DNA of 64,000 nucleotides from Olivibacter jilunii. Its GTDB lineage: Bacteria; Bacteroidota; Bacteroidia; Sphingobacteriales; Sphingobacteriaceae. The translations under genes were made by a program, and so were the position numbers. The notes beneath the pieces were generated by a model. That model worked only from the letters and a program-made list of their open reading frames with translations. It was not told the DNA's origin and ran no database searches. The stretch spans positions 186,001 to 250,000 of the forward strand of contig NZ_LR027851.1 of NCBI RefSeq assembly GCF_900607235.1, given 5' to 3'. Positions 1 through 7,837 of the stretch are shown here, one piece after another (position 1 is the stretch's first letter; every line of letters begins with the position of its first letter).

Positions 1-2
1 AT

Positions 3-209
3 GAAAAAGATCTATGGGATGATCAGATGGCTTGGAAGAAAGCGAATCGCCGCTCTGCTACCGTTAGCCGAAGCCTTGCTAAATCACTTGGCCTCTTGGA
101 TGACAAAGGAAGGCCTACCTATGAAGATCCGCATATTAACACTTGGAGAAAAAGAGAAGCGGTGGCTCGCAGAAAACTCGACACCGAAAAAAAAAAGCGA
201 AGTGAATAG
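3..209 (+). CDS. 3' end of an unrecognised gene (partial)
   Basis: An open frame enters from the left edge and ends with TAG at 207-209, giving about 68 residues. It is rich in Lys, Arg, Asp and Glu and contains the segment SLAKSLGLLDDKGRPTYEDP, so it looks like the soluble, basic C-terminus of a larger protein. A second open frame starts at base 1 and ends at 225, but its product has no protein-like pattern, so I prefer this frame. The gene ends 17 bases before the DUF3891 gene on the same strand and may form an operon with it. I do not recognise the family. Confidence 0.5.
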   Translation, partial: EKDLWDDQMAWKKANRRSATVSRSLAKSLGLLDDKGRPTYEDPHINTWRKREAVARRKLDTEKKKRSE

Positions 210-226
210 ACTTATTACCGAATAAA

Positions 227-946
227 ATGATTGTAACTTATACCGATAGGGGATTCGAAATTGTACTCCAAAGGCATCACGGGCGATTAGCAGCGGCCAT
301 TTTAAATCAGCTTAAATGGTTAGAAGCAGATCCTTTCAAACTGGATGTGCTGTTTGCGACGGGAATACACGACGACACCTATAATGAATTCGAGGTTGAA
401 GGGATTATCAACCGGTTTAAAGGGCCAAAAGATTTCAAAATGGAGTCCTTCAACCTTCAGCGTTGTGAGGCTTTATTGAAGAAAGGTCTTACCCGAAGTC
501 TATACGTTGCGCTCTTGTTATCTTTTCATATTCAATTCTTGTATGCAACTGAATCCGATGAATCGGCGCAATATTGTAAAAGTTTACAATCGTTGCAGCA
601 TAAATGGATGGCGGAGCTTGGGATCGATAGGGATACAGTACAAGCCCATTATGCGATTTTGCAATGGTGCGATGCGCTATCACTGATCCTTTGCCAAGAT
701 CAGATTCCCCCCGAAGGGAGAAAGTTGGAAGTCAGTCAGGGGCCGGAAGCCCGCAGTTATTATGTTTTTGACAAAAGCGGTAGTATATTAAGTGTTGATC
801 CCTGGCCTTTTACGGATAACGAATTTGAGCTTACCCTTGAATACAGAATCCTTCCTCGTCTCGAATATCAAAATGATGCTGTCTTTAAAGAGTCACTTTG
901 GGAGAGCACCGTTCACTTTAGAAAGATTAATTTTGCTAAAATCTAA
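227..946 (+). CDS. DUF3891 family protein
   Basis: The 239-residue protein opens with MIVTYTDRGFEIVLQRHHGR, the usual start of the DUF3891 family, in which an early His is followed by an Ala-rich helix (GRLAAAILNQL). Further His, Asp and Glu residues (GIHDDTYNEFE near 46-56, a FHIQF helix near 100) suggest an all-helical fold with a metal-like pocket. The family's function is not established. There is no signal peptide or membrane segment, so it is cytoplasmic. It follows the truncated gene after 17 bases and is probably co-transcribed with it. Length fits the family. The family call is fairly sure; no biochemical role can be given. Confidence 0.7.
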   Translation: MIVTYTDRGFEIVLQRHHGRLAAAILNQLKWLEADPFKLDVLFATGIHDDTYNEFEVEGIINRFKGPKDFKMESFNLQRCEALLKKGLTRSLYVALLLSFHIQFLYATESDESAQYCKSLQSLQHKWMAELGIDRDTVQAHYAILQWCDALSLILCQDQIPPEGRKLEVSQGPEARSYYVFDKSGSILSVDPWPFTDNEFELTLEYRILPRLEYQNDAVFKESLWESTVHFRKINFAKI

Positions 947-1066
947 CGAGCGTATTTTTGTAAAGGAAATGTCTCGTTTAACAAAGCGAGCTTGCGGTAG
1001 CAAGCAGTATTTGAGTATATTTGGCAGTAACGAAAATAATTGAGATCGTTTTTACTATAGTTACTT

Positions 1067-2089
1067 ATGAAAAAAATAGGATTTTTATCCTTCGGGCACT
1101 GGTCTAATCATCCGGCATATAGCACTCGCACAGCTAGTGACACCCTGCTTCAATCCATCGATCTGGCTGTAGCTGCGGAAGAGATTGGCCTGGATGGAGC
1201 CTATTTCCGTGTGCATCATTTTGCTGCTCAATTAGCATCGCCCTTTCCATTGCTATCAGCCATTGGTGCTAAAACAAAAAAAATAGAGATCGGCACCGGT
1301 GTGATCGATATGCGTTACGAAAACCCATCGTATATGGTGGAAGATGCGGGTGCTGCCGACCTTATTTCAGGTGGCCGGTTGCAATTGGGAATCAGTAGGG
1401 GGTCGCCGGAACAAGTAATCGACGGCTGGCGCTATTTCGGTTATGAATTGATAGAAGGAGAAACTGATGCGGATATGGGACGCCGTAAAGCGCTGGAATT
1501 TTTGAAAAGGCTAGACGGTGTCGGTTTTGCACAACCCAATCCATATCCTATGTTTCCGAACCCACCGGGACTGTTACGCTTGGAACCACATGCTAAAGGT
1601 TTACGAGAGCGGATCTGGTGGGGCGCTGCATCCAACAGTACAGCCGTTTGGGCCGCCGAAAATGGTATGAACCTGCAAAGCTCTACCTTGAAATACGACG
1701 AAAGTGGGAAACCCTTTCATGTTCAGCAAGCAGAACAGATTCGGTTGTACAAAGAAGCTTGGAAAAAGGCGGGTCACCAACGCGAACCAAGGGTGTCTGT
1801 TAGCCGATCAATATTTGCCTTAATGAACGATCAAGATCGCTACTACTTCGGACAGGAAGTTAGTCGTGACGATAAAATTGGAATGATTGAAAAAGATAAA
1901 CGTGCAATTTTCGGGCGAAGTTATGCAGCCGAACCTGATAAACTCATCAAGGAATTGGAGCAGGACGAAGCTATCCAAGAAGCGGATACACTTCTTCTAA
2001 CGATACCCAATACCCTGGGAGTGGATTATAATGTACATCTCTTGTCCGCGATATTGGAACATGTAGCGCCGGAATTGGGATGGCGCTAA
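1067..2089 (+). CDS. LLM-class flavin-dependent oxidoreductase (luciferase-like)
   Basis: This 340-residue protein belongs to the bacterial luciferase-like monooxygenases, TIM-barrel enzymes that use reduced flavin (FMN or F420) to oxidise small organic substrates. Family signs are the N-terminal beta strand MKKIGFLSFGHW, the AAEEIGLDGAYFRVHHF segment (usually GYDRFWVAEHH), KIEIGTGVIDMRYENP near 75-90 and GGRLQLGISRGSPEQ near 107-122. The substrate cannot be told. A 120-base gap separates it from the DUF3891 gene, so it probably has its own promoter. Its stop lies one base from the stop of the convergent VOC gene, so the two 3' ends practically touch. Confidence 0.85.
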   Translation: MKKIGFLSFGHWSNHPAYSTRTASDTLLQSIDLAVAAEEIGLDGAYFRVHHFAAQLASPFPLLSAIGAKTKKIEIGTGVIDMRYENPSYMVEDAGAADLISGGRLQLGISRGSPEQVIDGWRYFGYELIEGETDADMGRRKALEFLKRLDGVGFAQPNPYPMFPNPPGLLRLEPHAKGLRERIWWGAASNSTAVWAAENGMNLQSSTLKYDESGKPFHVQQAEQIRLYKEAWKKAGHQREPRVSVSRSIFALMNDQDRYYFGQEVSRDDKIGMIEKDKRAIFGRSYAAEPDKLIKELEQDEAIQEADTLLLTIPNTLGVDYNVHLLSAILEHVAPELGWR

Positions 2090-2090
2090 G

Positions 2091-2549
2091 TCAGATGCCC
2101 AATACCCATCCCACGTCAAAAGCATCGGTTATTTCGATTAATTTTTGATCGTCAGGATCGGGTATAATCCGGTCCTTTTTATTTGCTAACAATTTTTTTA
2201 TCAGCGCTTTTCTTTCATAAACGTTGGTGCAATGTAGAAAAATAGATATATAATTTCCAATGGTCCTTCCTTCGTTGTGTACCAAGTCGGAGCCGTAAAT
2301 AATGATGTTGTCGGAAACGAGCGATCCTACAACTACCGGTATTTCTGTATATCCTTGTAATTCTTTTTCAAAGGTTTCAAATTGTAATCTGCCACCAAAG
2401 CAGGTTTGATAAAAAGTGAGGGCCTTTCTGCAATTACCCGAAAAGGTAATGAAAATGGCCGACACTAATTTGCCAGTAGCAAATTCCTGAAACACCTTCT
2501 CGGGGCTTGCCTTCGTTAGCTTACGTTGCGAAATCATATTACTTGCCAT
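2091..2549 (-). CDS. PhnB-like VOC family protein
   Basis: The 152-residue protein has the glyoxalase/bleomycin-resistance (VOC) fold of the PhnB subgroup. The segment SAIFITFSGNCRKALTFYQTCFGG (residues about 30-53) matches the family's FxGnaeeAlxFYxxvFGG pattern. The end, ITDAFDVGWVLGI, corresponds to the usual D-x-F-G-xxWxl close. The first ~28 residues are an unusual extension. It is the last gene of a minus-strand run (SRPBCC, DoxX, DUF1801, VOC) and overlaps the DUF1801 gene by 11 bases, which points to translational coupling. Substrate unknown; several genes in such runs respond to stress or drugs. Confidence 0.75.
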   Translation of the reverse strand: MASNMISQRKLTKASPEKVFQEFATGKLVSAIFITFSGNCRKALTFYQTCFGGRLQFETFEKELQGYTEIPVVVGSLVSDNIIIYGSDLVHNEGRTIGNYISIFLHCTNVYERKALIKKLLANKKDRIIPDPDDQKLIEITDAFDVGWVLGI

Positions 2550-2928
2550 TTTTATCCTTCACCCTTTCCTCATTCTCTTTTTTTCGGAATGATACGATTT
2601 TTCTAATCAATGCTTCGGGTAGTGGTTTATCCATTGGAATCTGAATGGCCGCTTTACTGGTTTTATACCCTTTGAGATCAGCCTTGAAATGTTCCCAAAA
2701 TACTTCGCTGTAGGGATTCGACAAGGTGATGTGTTTCGGGAAAGCGCAATAGTAGATCAGGTAACCATTATATTTAAAACAAGGTATTTGATAGCTTATA
2801 CTTTCCGCTACATCAGGCACCAATTCGTGAATGATTTTTCTGATGGTTTGCATTCGCACGAGGGTTTCACCGCTAAAATCCTGATGATACTCATCAATAG
2901 TTTGATAATTGGTCTTAGCCATTTGCAT
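2539..2928 (-). CDS. DUF1801 family protein (YdhG-like)
   Basis: A 129-residue cytoplasmic protein of the DUF1801/YdhG family, small alpha-beta proteins sometimes called iron chaperones on thin evidence. The typical pattern is visible: TIDEYHQDFSGETLVRMQTIRKII, then VPDVAESISYQIPCFKYNG (the family's E-x-I-x-Y-x-x-P-x-F motif), then a YYCAFPKHITLSNP strand and a C-terminal LIRKIVSFRKKENEE helix. Translation may start at the first Met or at the MAK two codons later. The start overlaps the DoxX gene by 14 bases and the end overlaps the VOC gene, so the three are probably one transcript. Confidence 0.75.
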   Translation of the reverse strand: MQMAKTNYQTIDEYHQDFSGETLVRMQTIRKIIHELVPDVAESISYQIPCFKYNGYLIYYCAFPKHITLSNPYSEVFWEHFKADLKGYKTSKAAIQIPMDKPLPEALIRKIVSFRKKENEERVKDKNGK

Positions 2929-3289
2929 GGATTTTGTTGTTATAAATGTAAGAAACTGCTAGAATAGCCAGTACCACCAATGGCATTAACATAAAACCAA
3001 TGTTTTTATCTACACATGCGTGGCTAATGAATGCGAAAACCAAATTAAAGGTAAGCCCTGCATAGGCCCATTCCTTTAGCTTGTTCGGTGTTTTGGGGAG
3101 AGAAATCGCCAACACTCCCAGTGCTTTGCAGATAATAAGCGTATAGGCAAAGTAATCGGGATAACCCAACGGTTTTGTACCCGCGTTTACATATTGCGGC
3201 GCAAATAGTAGGGTGCCAAGGGGCATTACACCTTCCCAAAGTATGATGATGGTGGTTGCTACCCAAAAGATTGTTTTATTCTTTTTCAC
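2915..3289 (-). CDS. DoxX family membrane protein
   Basis: A 124-residue integral membrane protein with four hydrophobic segments: TIFWVATTIIILWEGVMPLG near 5-24, YFAYTLIICKALGVLAISL near 46-64, AYAGLTFNLVFAFISHA near 75-91 and FMLMPLVVLAILAVSYIY near 98-115. Length, four-helix layout and the central K-A-L-G segment fit the DoxX/DoxD-like family. Members are often encoded beside SRPBCC and VOC genes in Bacteroidota. Biochemical role is unproven; redox or quinone-linked stress functions have been suggested. It lies 12 bases after the SRPBCC gene and overlaps the DUF1801 gene, so it belongs to the same run. Confidence 0.75.
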   Translation of the reverse strand: MKKNKTIFWVATTIIILWEGVMPLGTLLFAPQYVNAGTKPLGYPDYFAYTLIICKALGVLAISLPKTPNKLKEWAYAGLTFNLVFAFISHACVDKNIGFMLMPLVVLAILAVSYIYNNKIHANG

Positions 3290-3301
3290 TTTGCTAATGA
3301 A

Positions 3302-3724
3302 TTAATGGATCGATTCAACATATTTTACAAAATTGTCCAAGATAGCCTGCCATCCCTGTTTCTGAAATTCGGGATCATTTTCCGTTTCAGGATCAAACAT
3401 AGTTTCAATATTCGTTTTACCATTTTGCTCGGTAAACAGTGTAGTGGCTCTTCTTCCATCAGCCATGGTATAAGTAATTTCCTTGTGTAGTTCCACTTTG
3501 TCATAAACACCCTCGAAGTCAAATCCGAAGCTGCCATCTTTAGCCTCCATTCTATTCTTGAATTTACCACCGGTTCTCAAGTCGTTTTCACTGCTTGGAC
3601 AATGCCAACTTGGATCAGGAGTGTTCCATTGCATAATATCATTTGGTGTATTCCATGCTTTCCAAACTTTTTCCAAGGGAGCATTTGCTGTTGCTTCTAC
3701 CGTAATTTTTGATGCTTGTGTCAT
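3302..3724 (-). CDS. SRPBCC / AHSA1-domain protein
   Basis: The 140-residue protein is a START-like lipid-binding fold of the AHSA1 (activator of Hsp90 ATPase homologue) type. It shows ITVEATANAPLEKVWKAWNTP near 7-27 with the usual W-x-x-W region, a D-R-T-G-G-K-F turn near 50 (the family's L-R-x-G-G-x-F), and the C-terminal helix KQGWQAILDNFVKYVES. It probably binds a small hydrophobic ligand. It is the first gene of the four-gene minus-strand run 3724-2091. The divergent regulator gene begins 145 bases away across a shared intergenic region. Whether that regulator controls the run is inference from position only. Confidence 0.8.
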   Translation of the reverse strand: MTQASKITVEATANAPLEKVWKAWNTPNDIMQWNTPDPSWHCPSSENDLRTGGKFKNRMEAKDGSFGFDFEGVYDKVELHKEITYTMADGRRATTLFTEQNGKTNIETMFDPETENDPEFQKQGWQAILDNFVKYVESIH

Positions 3725-3869
3725 TGTTTTTAATTTTTATTTGTTAAAATCTTATAATCCAAAATTACAACGGCTTAGCGAGTTATGGCTGTTGTGAAAA
3801 TGACAACTTTAGGGGTGAATTGTGACAAACTTTTTTTTATCTTGCGACTTAATAGTAAGGATTTAATTT

Positions 3870-4847
3870 ATGCAAGTTTCTGTTTTTGTACCGGAGTATG
3901 GCGTAATTGAAGCGGTTACACCACCATTTAGAACCTTTAATACTGCTAATGAGTTTTTAAACACTTTTGGTAAAAAGCCGATCTTCGAGGTTGAATATGT
4001 AGGTTTAAAAGAATATGTACCTGCCAATAACGGCGAATACACAATCAAAACCAATAGATTGCTCAAAGATGTGTCGAAAACGGACCTACTTATCATCCCG
4101 CCTGCCTATGGTGACACTGCCAAGGGCGTACAAGCCAACGCAGAAGCAATACCTTATTTTAAAAAATTGCATGAAAAAGGTTCGAGTATTGCCAGCTTAT
4201 GTATCGGTGCATTTCTTTTAGCAGAAACGGGTTTACTCAATGGGAAAAAATGCTCCACACATTGGGCTTATATCAACGAATTTAAAGAAAGATATCCCGA
4301 AGTGGAGGTAGAGGATGGTGCGATAATAACCGAACATGACAACATATACAGTAGCGGCGGAGCAAGCAGCTTGTGGAATTTAATATTATATCTGGTTGAA
4401 AAGTTCGCCGACAGAGAAACAGCCATCATGATTTCAAAATATTTTGCTTTAGATATAGGGAGAGATAGTCAATCTCAGTTTGCAATATTTAAAGGTCAAC
4501 GGAATCATGGTGATGATGATATTAAAAAAGTGCAAGATTATATCGAGAAACATTATCAAAATAAAATAACCATTGAAACGCTGGCAAACCTAATCAATAC
4601 AAGTCGTAGAACTTTTGAAAGAAAATTTAAAGATGCAACCAACAATACCCCTGTTGAGTACATACAACGAGTAAGAATAGAAGCTGCAAAAAAATTCTTC
4701 GAAGCATCACGAAAAAATGTGACAGAAACCATGTTTGATGTAGGCTATACGGATACAAAGGCATTTAGAGACATATTTAAAAAGATTACTGGCCTTACGC
4801 CCATTGAGTATAGAAATAAGTTTGCAAGGGTTACGAACGAGGTGTAA
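3870..4847 (+). CDS. GlxA-type regulator: DJ-1/PfpI domain fused to AraC HTH
   Basis: The 325-residue protein has an N-terminal class-I-glutamine-amidotransferase-like (DJ-1/PfpI) domain, residues about 1-190, with the nucleophile-elbow segment SIASLCIGAFLLAETGLLNG (Cys 111). A C-terminal AraC helix-turn-helix pair follows, with ITIETLANLINTSRRTFERKFK near 235-256 and FDVGYTDTKAFRDIFKKITGLTPIEYR at the end. Such GlxA/FtrA-type proteins sense a small metabolite through the inactive amidotransferase domain and activate nearby genes. It is divergent from the SRPBCC-DoxX-DUF1801-VOC run, which is the obvious target candidate. A hairpin terminator follows at 4905-4941. Confidence 0.88.
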   Translation: MQVSVFVPEYGVIEAVTPPFRTFNTANEFLNTFGKKPIFEVEYVGLKEYVPANNGEYTIKTNRLLKDVSKTDLLIIPPAYGDTAKGVQANAEAIPYFKKLHEKGSSIASLCIGAFLLAETGLLNGKKCSTHWAYINEFKERYPEVEVEDGAIITEHDNIYSSGGASSLWNLILYLVEKFADRETAIMISKYFALDIGRDSQSQFAIFKGQRNHGDDDIKKVQDYIEKHYQNKITIETLANLINTSRRTFERKFKDATNNTPVEYIQRVRIEAAKKFFEASRKNVTETMFDVGYTDTKAFRDIFKKITGLTPIEYRNKFARVTNEV

Positions 4848-4904
4848 CGGTTACAACAAGTAGGAGAAAGCTGTCTCGCAGACATTCATTCGAAAGTTAA
4901 GGGA

Positions 4905-4941
4905 AAAAAGCCCGAAACATACCGAAGTCTGTCGGGCTTTT
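4905..4941 (+). terminator. rho-independent terminator
   Basis: AGCCCGA (4909-4915) pairs with TCGGGCT (4932-4938), preceded by an A-run and followed by TTTT. It lies 60 bases after the GlxA-type gene and 30 bases before the end of the convergent VOC gene, so it can serve both. Confidence 0.75.
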
Positions 4942-4969
4942 CATAAGAGTACTAATTTGGCATGGCCTG

Positions 4970-5356
4970 CTATTTTCTTAAGGGCAAGTCCCCAGACTGG
5001 TAAAATGCGAGCGGATGACCGTCAGGATCCGAGAAATCGGCGCTCCAACCACCCGGAGCTTCCGTTACCGGCGTAACCACTTCTACGCCCTCTTTAGCCA
5101 GATTTTCCACCACCGTTTCAATGTAACCCTCTTCCAGTTCGAACACTACGATCGGCGAACGGCCGATTTCTTCTTTTCCTTCAAAAAAAAGTAGTTCGAC
5201 ACCATTACCTATCGTAGCCAGTAGCCAATCCGGTTCATCGCCTCCAGGTTGGCGTTCCACTTCGATTCCCAAAATTTCTCTGTAAAAACGTTCGGTACGA
5301 CTGATATCGCTCACGTTGAAAAGAACTGCGATACCTTTTTTAAGTTTTACTCCCAT
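4970..5356 (-). CDS. VOC family protein
   Basis: A 128-residue glyoxalase-fold protein. It shows the paired beta-alpha-beta-beta-beta motifs: GIAVLFNVSDISRTERFYREILGIEVE near 8-34, and the C-terminal half ending GGWSADFSDPDGHPLAFYQ near 102-120, whose DPDGHPL is the family hallmark. The first motif lacks an obvious metal His, so this may be a binding protein rather than an enzyme. It begins 37 bases after the sigma-factor-like gene on the same strand, so the two are probably co-transcribed. Substrate unknown. Confidence 0.8.
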   Translation of the reverse strand: MGVKLKKGIAVLFNVSDISRTERFYREILGIEVERQPGGDEPDWLLATIGNGVELLFFEGKEEIGRSPIVVFELEEGYIETVVENLAKEGVEVVTPVTEAPGGWSADFSDPDGHPLAFYQSGDLPLRK

Positions 5357-5393
5357 GTTGATTTTTTTAAAGTTTTAAATATTGTCCAGGATC

Positions 5394-6077
5394 TTAACCC
5401 GATTTATCATGGTCATTGTTGCCGGGAAATTCTTTTTTGTGAGCAGGAGAAGAATATATTCTAAATAAATGTCCATCAGGGTCGTGGCTGCCAATAACTC
5501 GCCCGATTAATTGCTGCTTTATATCGTTGGCATGCTTGAATGTTTGTAAAAGAGATTGGCGCATTAATCCGCTAGGTAGAGTATGCGTTAAAATTTCAGG
5601 TCCTTCCGATTCAAAACCTACGGTGGCATAAGTTTTCCATTCTCTTCGTAAGGCGGTTAATCGCTGGCGCAGGGCGGTATCCGGAATGTCCAGTAGATAT
5701 AAAATTTCCTTTTTGCTCAGGCCGCCGTTGATTAGTCGTGCCAGTATTCGGAGGGATGGGCGGAGCGGAACAATAAAGTTTTCCGGAAGTCTACCTATAT
5801 CAGTATCAGTACGGTTCGGATCATCCCCCTGATACCCTTCTTCCCGCTTTCTACGCCGGCCTTCTGTACGGGCAATGAAAGCGGCATGGTTACGTAAAAA
5901 ACCTCTTCCCCAAGCCATAAAACGAGTGTCCAGGAAATCCTTTCCCGTTCTAACCGCTTCAAGAAGCAGGTCTTGTACCAAATCATCCACTTCTTCCGGC
6001 CGACGAGAGTATTGTTTCGCAATTTGATACATTTCTTCAATCGGGGGTTGGTTCTGATCGCGCGGCCTAAAGGTCAT
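5394..6077 (-). CDS. RNA polymerase sigma-70-like factor
   Basis: The 227-residue protein carries a sigma region-2-like stretch, YQIAKQYSRRPEEVDDLVQDLLLEAVR near 17-43, where E-x-x-D-D-L-V-Q-D resembles the core-binding helix. The segment FMAWGRGFLRNHAAFIART follows. A weak helix-turn-helix near 120-150 (GLSKKEILYLLDIPDTALRQRLTALRRE) stands for region 4. The C-terminal ~70 residues, ending GSHDPDGHLFRIYSS, are an extra domain that I recall from a group of sigma factors in proteobacteria and Bacteroidota. No anti-sigma gene is adjacent; the VOC gene downstream is the only linked partner. The sigma call is moderately sure and the promoter recognised is unknown. Confidence 0.65.
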   Translation of the reverse strand: MTFRPRDQNQPPIEEMYQIAKQYSRRPEEVDDLVQDLLLEAVRTGKDFLDTRFMAWGRGFLRNHAAFIARTEGRRRKREEGYQGDDPNRTDTDIGRLPENFIVPLRPSLRILARLINGGLSKKEILYLLDIPDTALRQRLTALRREWKTYATVGFESEGPEILTHTLPSGLMRQSLLQTFKHANDIKQQLIGRVIGSHDPDGHLFRIYSSPAHKKEFPGNNDHDKSG

Positions 6078-6276
6078 ATATTGTAAGTTTTGATTACGTA
6101 AACGAAAATAACAAACAAAAACCGTCCTTACTAGCGGTGCTTTTGATTTTCTTCTTGTATTGCAGATTTAGAATGAATTTCTAAACCAGCCTCCGATTTT
6201 TCGGTGATTGCCTTTTTTGACTTATCGCTGGTTTTTTTAATTGTTATAAATTATTACCTTGCCCATTCAAATATCA

Positions 6277-6723
6277 ATGATGGTAACTGTATTGAAACAA
6301 TTGTTCTTGCGCGACCTCGGCAAGTTGAAAACAGAAATAACCTTATACCAAAACGAGCAAAGAATATGGCATGTTGAAAAGCAGATCGCTAATACCGCCG
6401 GTAATCTATGCTTGCACCTCATAGGCAATTTAAATACCTACATAGGTGCCGAATTTGCGCAAACGGGCTATGTTCGGAATCGCCCACTTGAGTTTTCCGC
6501 TAAGGATGTGCCAAGATCCGAACTGATCAGGCGCATTGATGAAACCATATCGGTGATAGAAATTGCTTTCAGTAAATTAAGTGATGAGCAACTGACAGCA
6601 GAATATCCACAAGATGTATTGGATCAGAAAGTTACGAATGGTTATTTCTTAACACATCTTGCTATGCATCTTTCATATCACCTCGGGCAAATCAATTATC
6701 ACAGACGTTTGCTGGATAATTGA
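6277..6723 (+). CDS. DinB-like family protein
   Basis: A protein of about 148 residues with the DinB/YfiT four-helix fold: LKQLFLRDLGKLKTEITLY, then the His-bearing LCLHLIGNLNTYIGAEF, then the C-terminal TNGYFLTHLAMHLSYHLGQINYHRRLL. The three conserved His of the family's metal site are most likely His of LCLH, LAMHL and SYHLGQI. DinB proteins include thiol-dependent metalloenzymes and proteins of unknown role. The frame also opens with a TTG at 6259, but ATG at 6277 (or 6280) is the more usual start. It stands alone on the plus strand between minus-strand genes. Confidence 0.75.
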   Translation: MMVTVLKQLFLRDLGKLKTEITLYQNEQRIWHVEKQIANTAGNLCLHLIGNLNTYIGAEFAQTGYVRNRPLEFSAKDVPRSELIRRIDETISVIEIAFSKLSDEQLTAEYPQDVLDQKVTNGYFLTHLAMHLSYHLGQINYHRRLLDN

Positions 6724-6898
6724 TTCACTTAATTATCCGGCAAACAGTTTTTTATAATCATGAATGAAGCCGTGTCTATTTTTACAATCAATAGATTTCC
6801 TCATGTAGGCGCATGGCGAACAAATGGATGATCAATAGCAGGCGACCATTAGGACTGAACCTTTGGATTTTATTTAATTGCCTCATTTTCCTTGTTGC

Positions 6899-7831
6899 TT
6901 AAAAAGAGACAGAAAGGTGAGTCATTAATCTGTTCCCCGCGTGAACGCGCTTATCTGCCAAGTGCTGATCAACCGGTAGCTGATAATTAACACCGAGAGC
7001 GTATCTGCCAATGTTTAACTCAAGCCCTGCAATGGCCGAGGTAAGGTTTCCTCCCGACTGGTTTATATAAAAGCGTCTATAAGATACATCCTGTTCCGCT
7101 TTTTCGTAACGTATTCCTATATTCGGCGCAATTCTAAGCTTTTGATCGATTAAGATTTTGTAGTAAAAAAGCGCATTACAGGTGAATTTATTTCCATAGC
7201 GATATTCGTATTGATTCTCGGTATTGAATTTATATAATAAGTTCAGGTTAAATCCCATGTCCATCAGACGCGCGTCGTAAGTTACGTTGAACGTGAAGTC
7301 TGTGCTGCCTGTTCCCAATTGGAAATTATTGGGCGAATCGGCGGAGACGCTTGCACGTTCGGAGTTATCATATTCGCCACTGGGCACTTTCACGCCTGCG
7401 CCCGCCCATAGGGAGTGGTTGAACAGCTTGAATTTGGTGGTGGTGTTACCCCCTTCAAAGATACGATAATAGGCCATTGCCGCAATATCGCCCAATCCGC
7501 TCTTTTCACCGGACTCTTCCATGGCATTAACCCGACGTTGGTTGAAATTGAACGGTAGAAAAGCCATCACCCTGACCCGATCACCAAAGTTGTAAGCGCC
7601 CCATAGCTCCACTATCTGATATGTTTCATCCGCAGTGAGTGGTGTATGCCGGCCCTCGGGGCCAAGATGCGTTTGCATGGTATTGTATTGATACCGCAAG
7701 CCAATAAAGCGTTTATTAAAGTCAGGCAAAATGCCCAGATAGTAGCTTCCGACACCACAGCCACAGATGTCACAAGCTTTTGCGGAAGCATAACATAAAA
7801 CCATAATACAAATCAAAAGTAGTTCTCTCAT
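6899..7831 (-). CDS. CDICGC-type outer-membrane beta-barrel protein, last gene of the MbnP/MbnH cluster
   Basis: The 310-residue protein has a signal peptide (MRELLLICIMVLCYASAKA). The mature N-terminus is CDICGCGVGSYYLGILPDFN, a compact three-Cys cluster. The rest alternates aromatic and polar residues in beta-barrel style and ends in a terminal Phe (HLSVSF), as outer-membrane proteins do. It starts 6 bases after the di-haem peroxidase gene, so the two are certainly co-transcribed. I know this protein type as an MbnP/MbnH-linked 'transporter' in Bacteroidota. The Cys cluster may bind a metal or anchor the protein; transport is inference. Confidence 0.75.
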   Translation of the reverse strand: MRELLLICIMVLCYASAKACDICGCGVGSYYLGILPDFNKRFIGLRYQYNTMQTHLGPEGRHTPLTADETYQIVELWGAYNFGDRVRVMAFLPFNFNQRRVNAMEESGEKSGLGDIAAMAYYRIFEGGNTTTKFKLFNHSLWAGAGVKVPSGEYDNSERASVSADSPNNFQLGTGSTDFTFNVTYDARLMDMGFNLNLLYKFNTENQYEYRYGNKFTCNALFYYKILIDQKLRIAPNIGIRYEKAEQDVSYRRFYINQSGGNLTSAIAGLELNIGRYALGVNYQLPVDQHLADKRVHAGNRLMTHLSVSF

Positions 7832-7837
7832 TTTTCT

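Noticed and set aside
1-225. Open frame MKKIYGMIRWLGRK... at the left edge
   Set aside because: Its product has no protein-like pattern, and the overlapping frame ending at 209 is far better.
489-683. Minus-strand ORF inside the DUF3891 gene
   Set aside because: It is the antisense shadow of a strongly supported gene.
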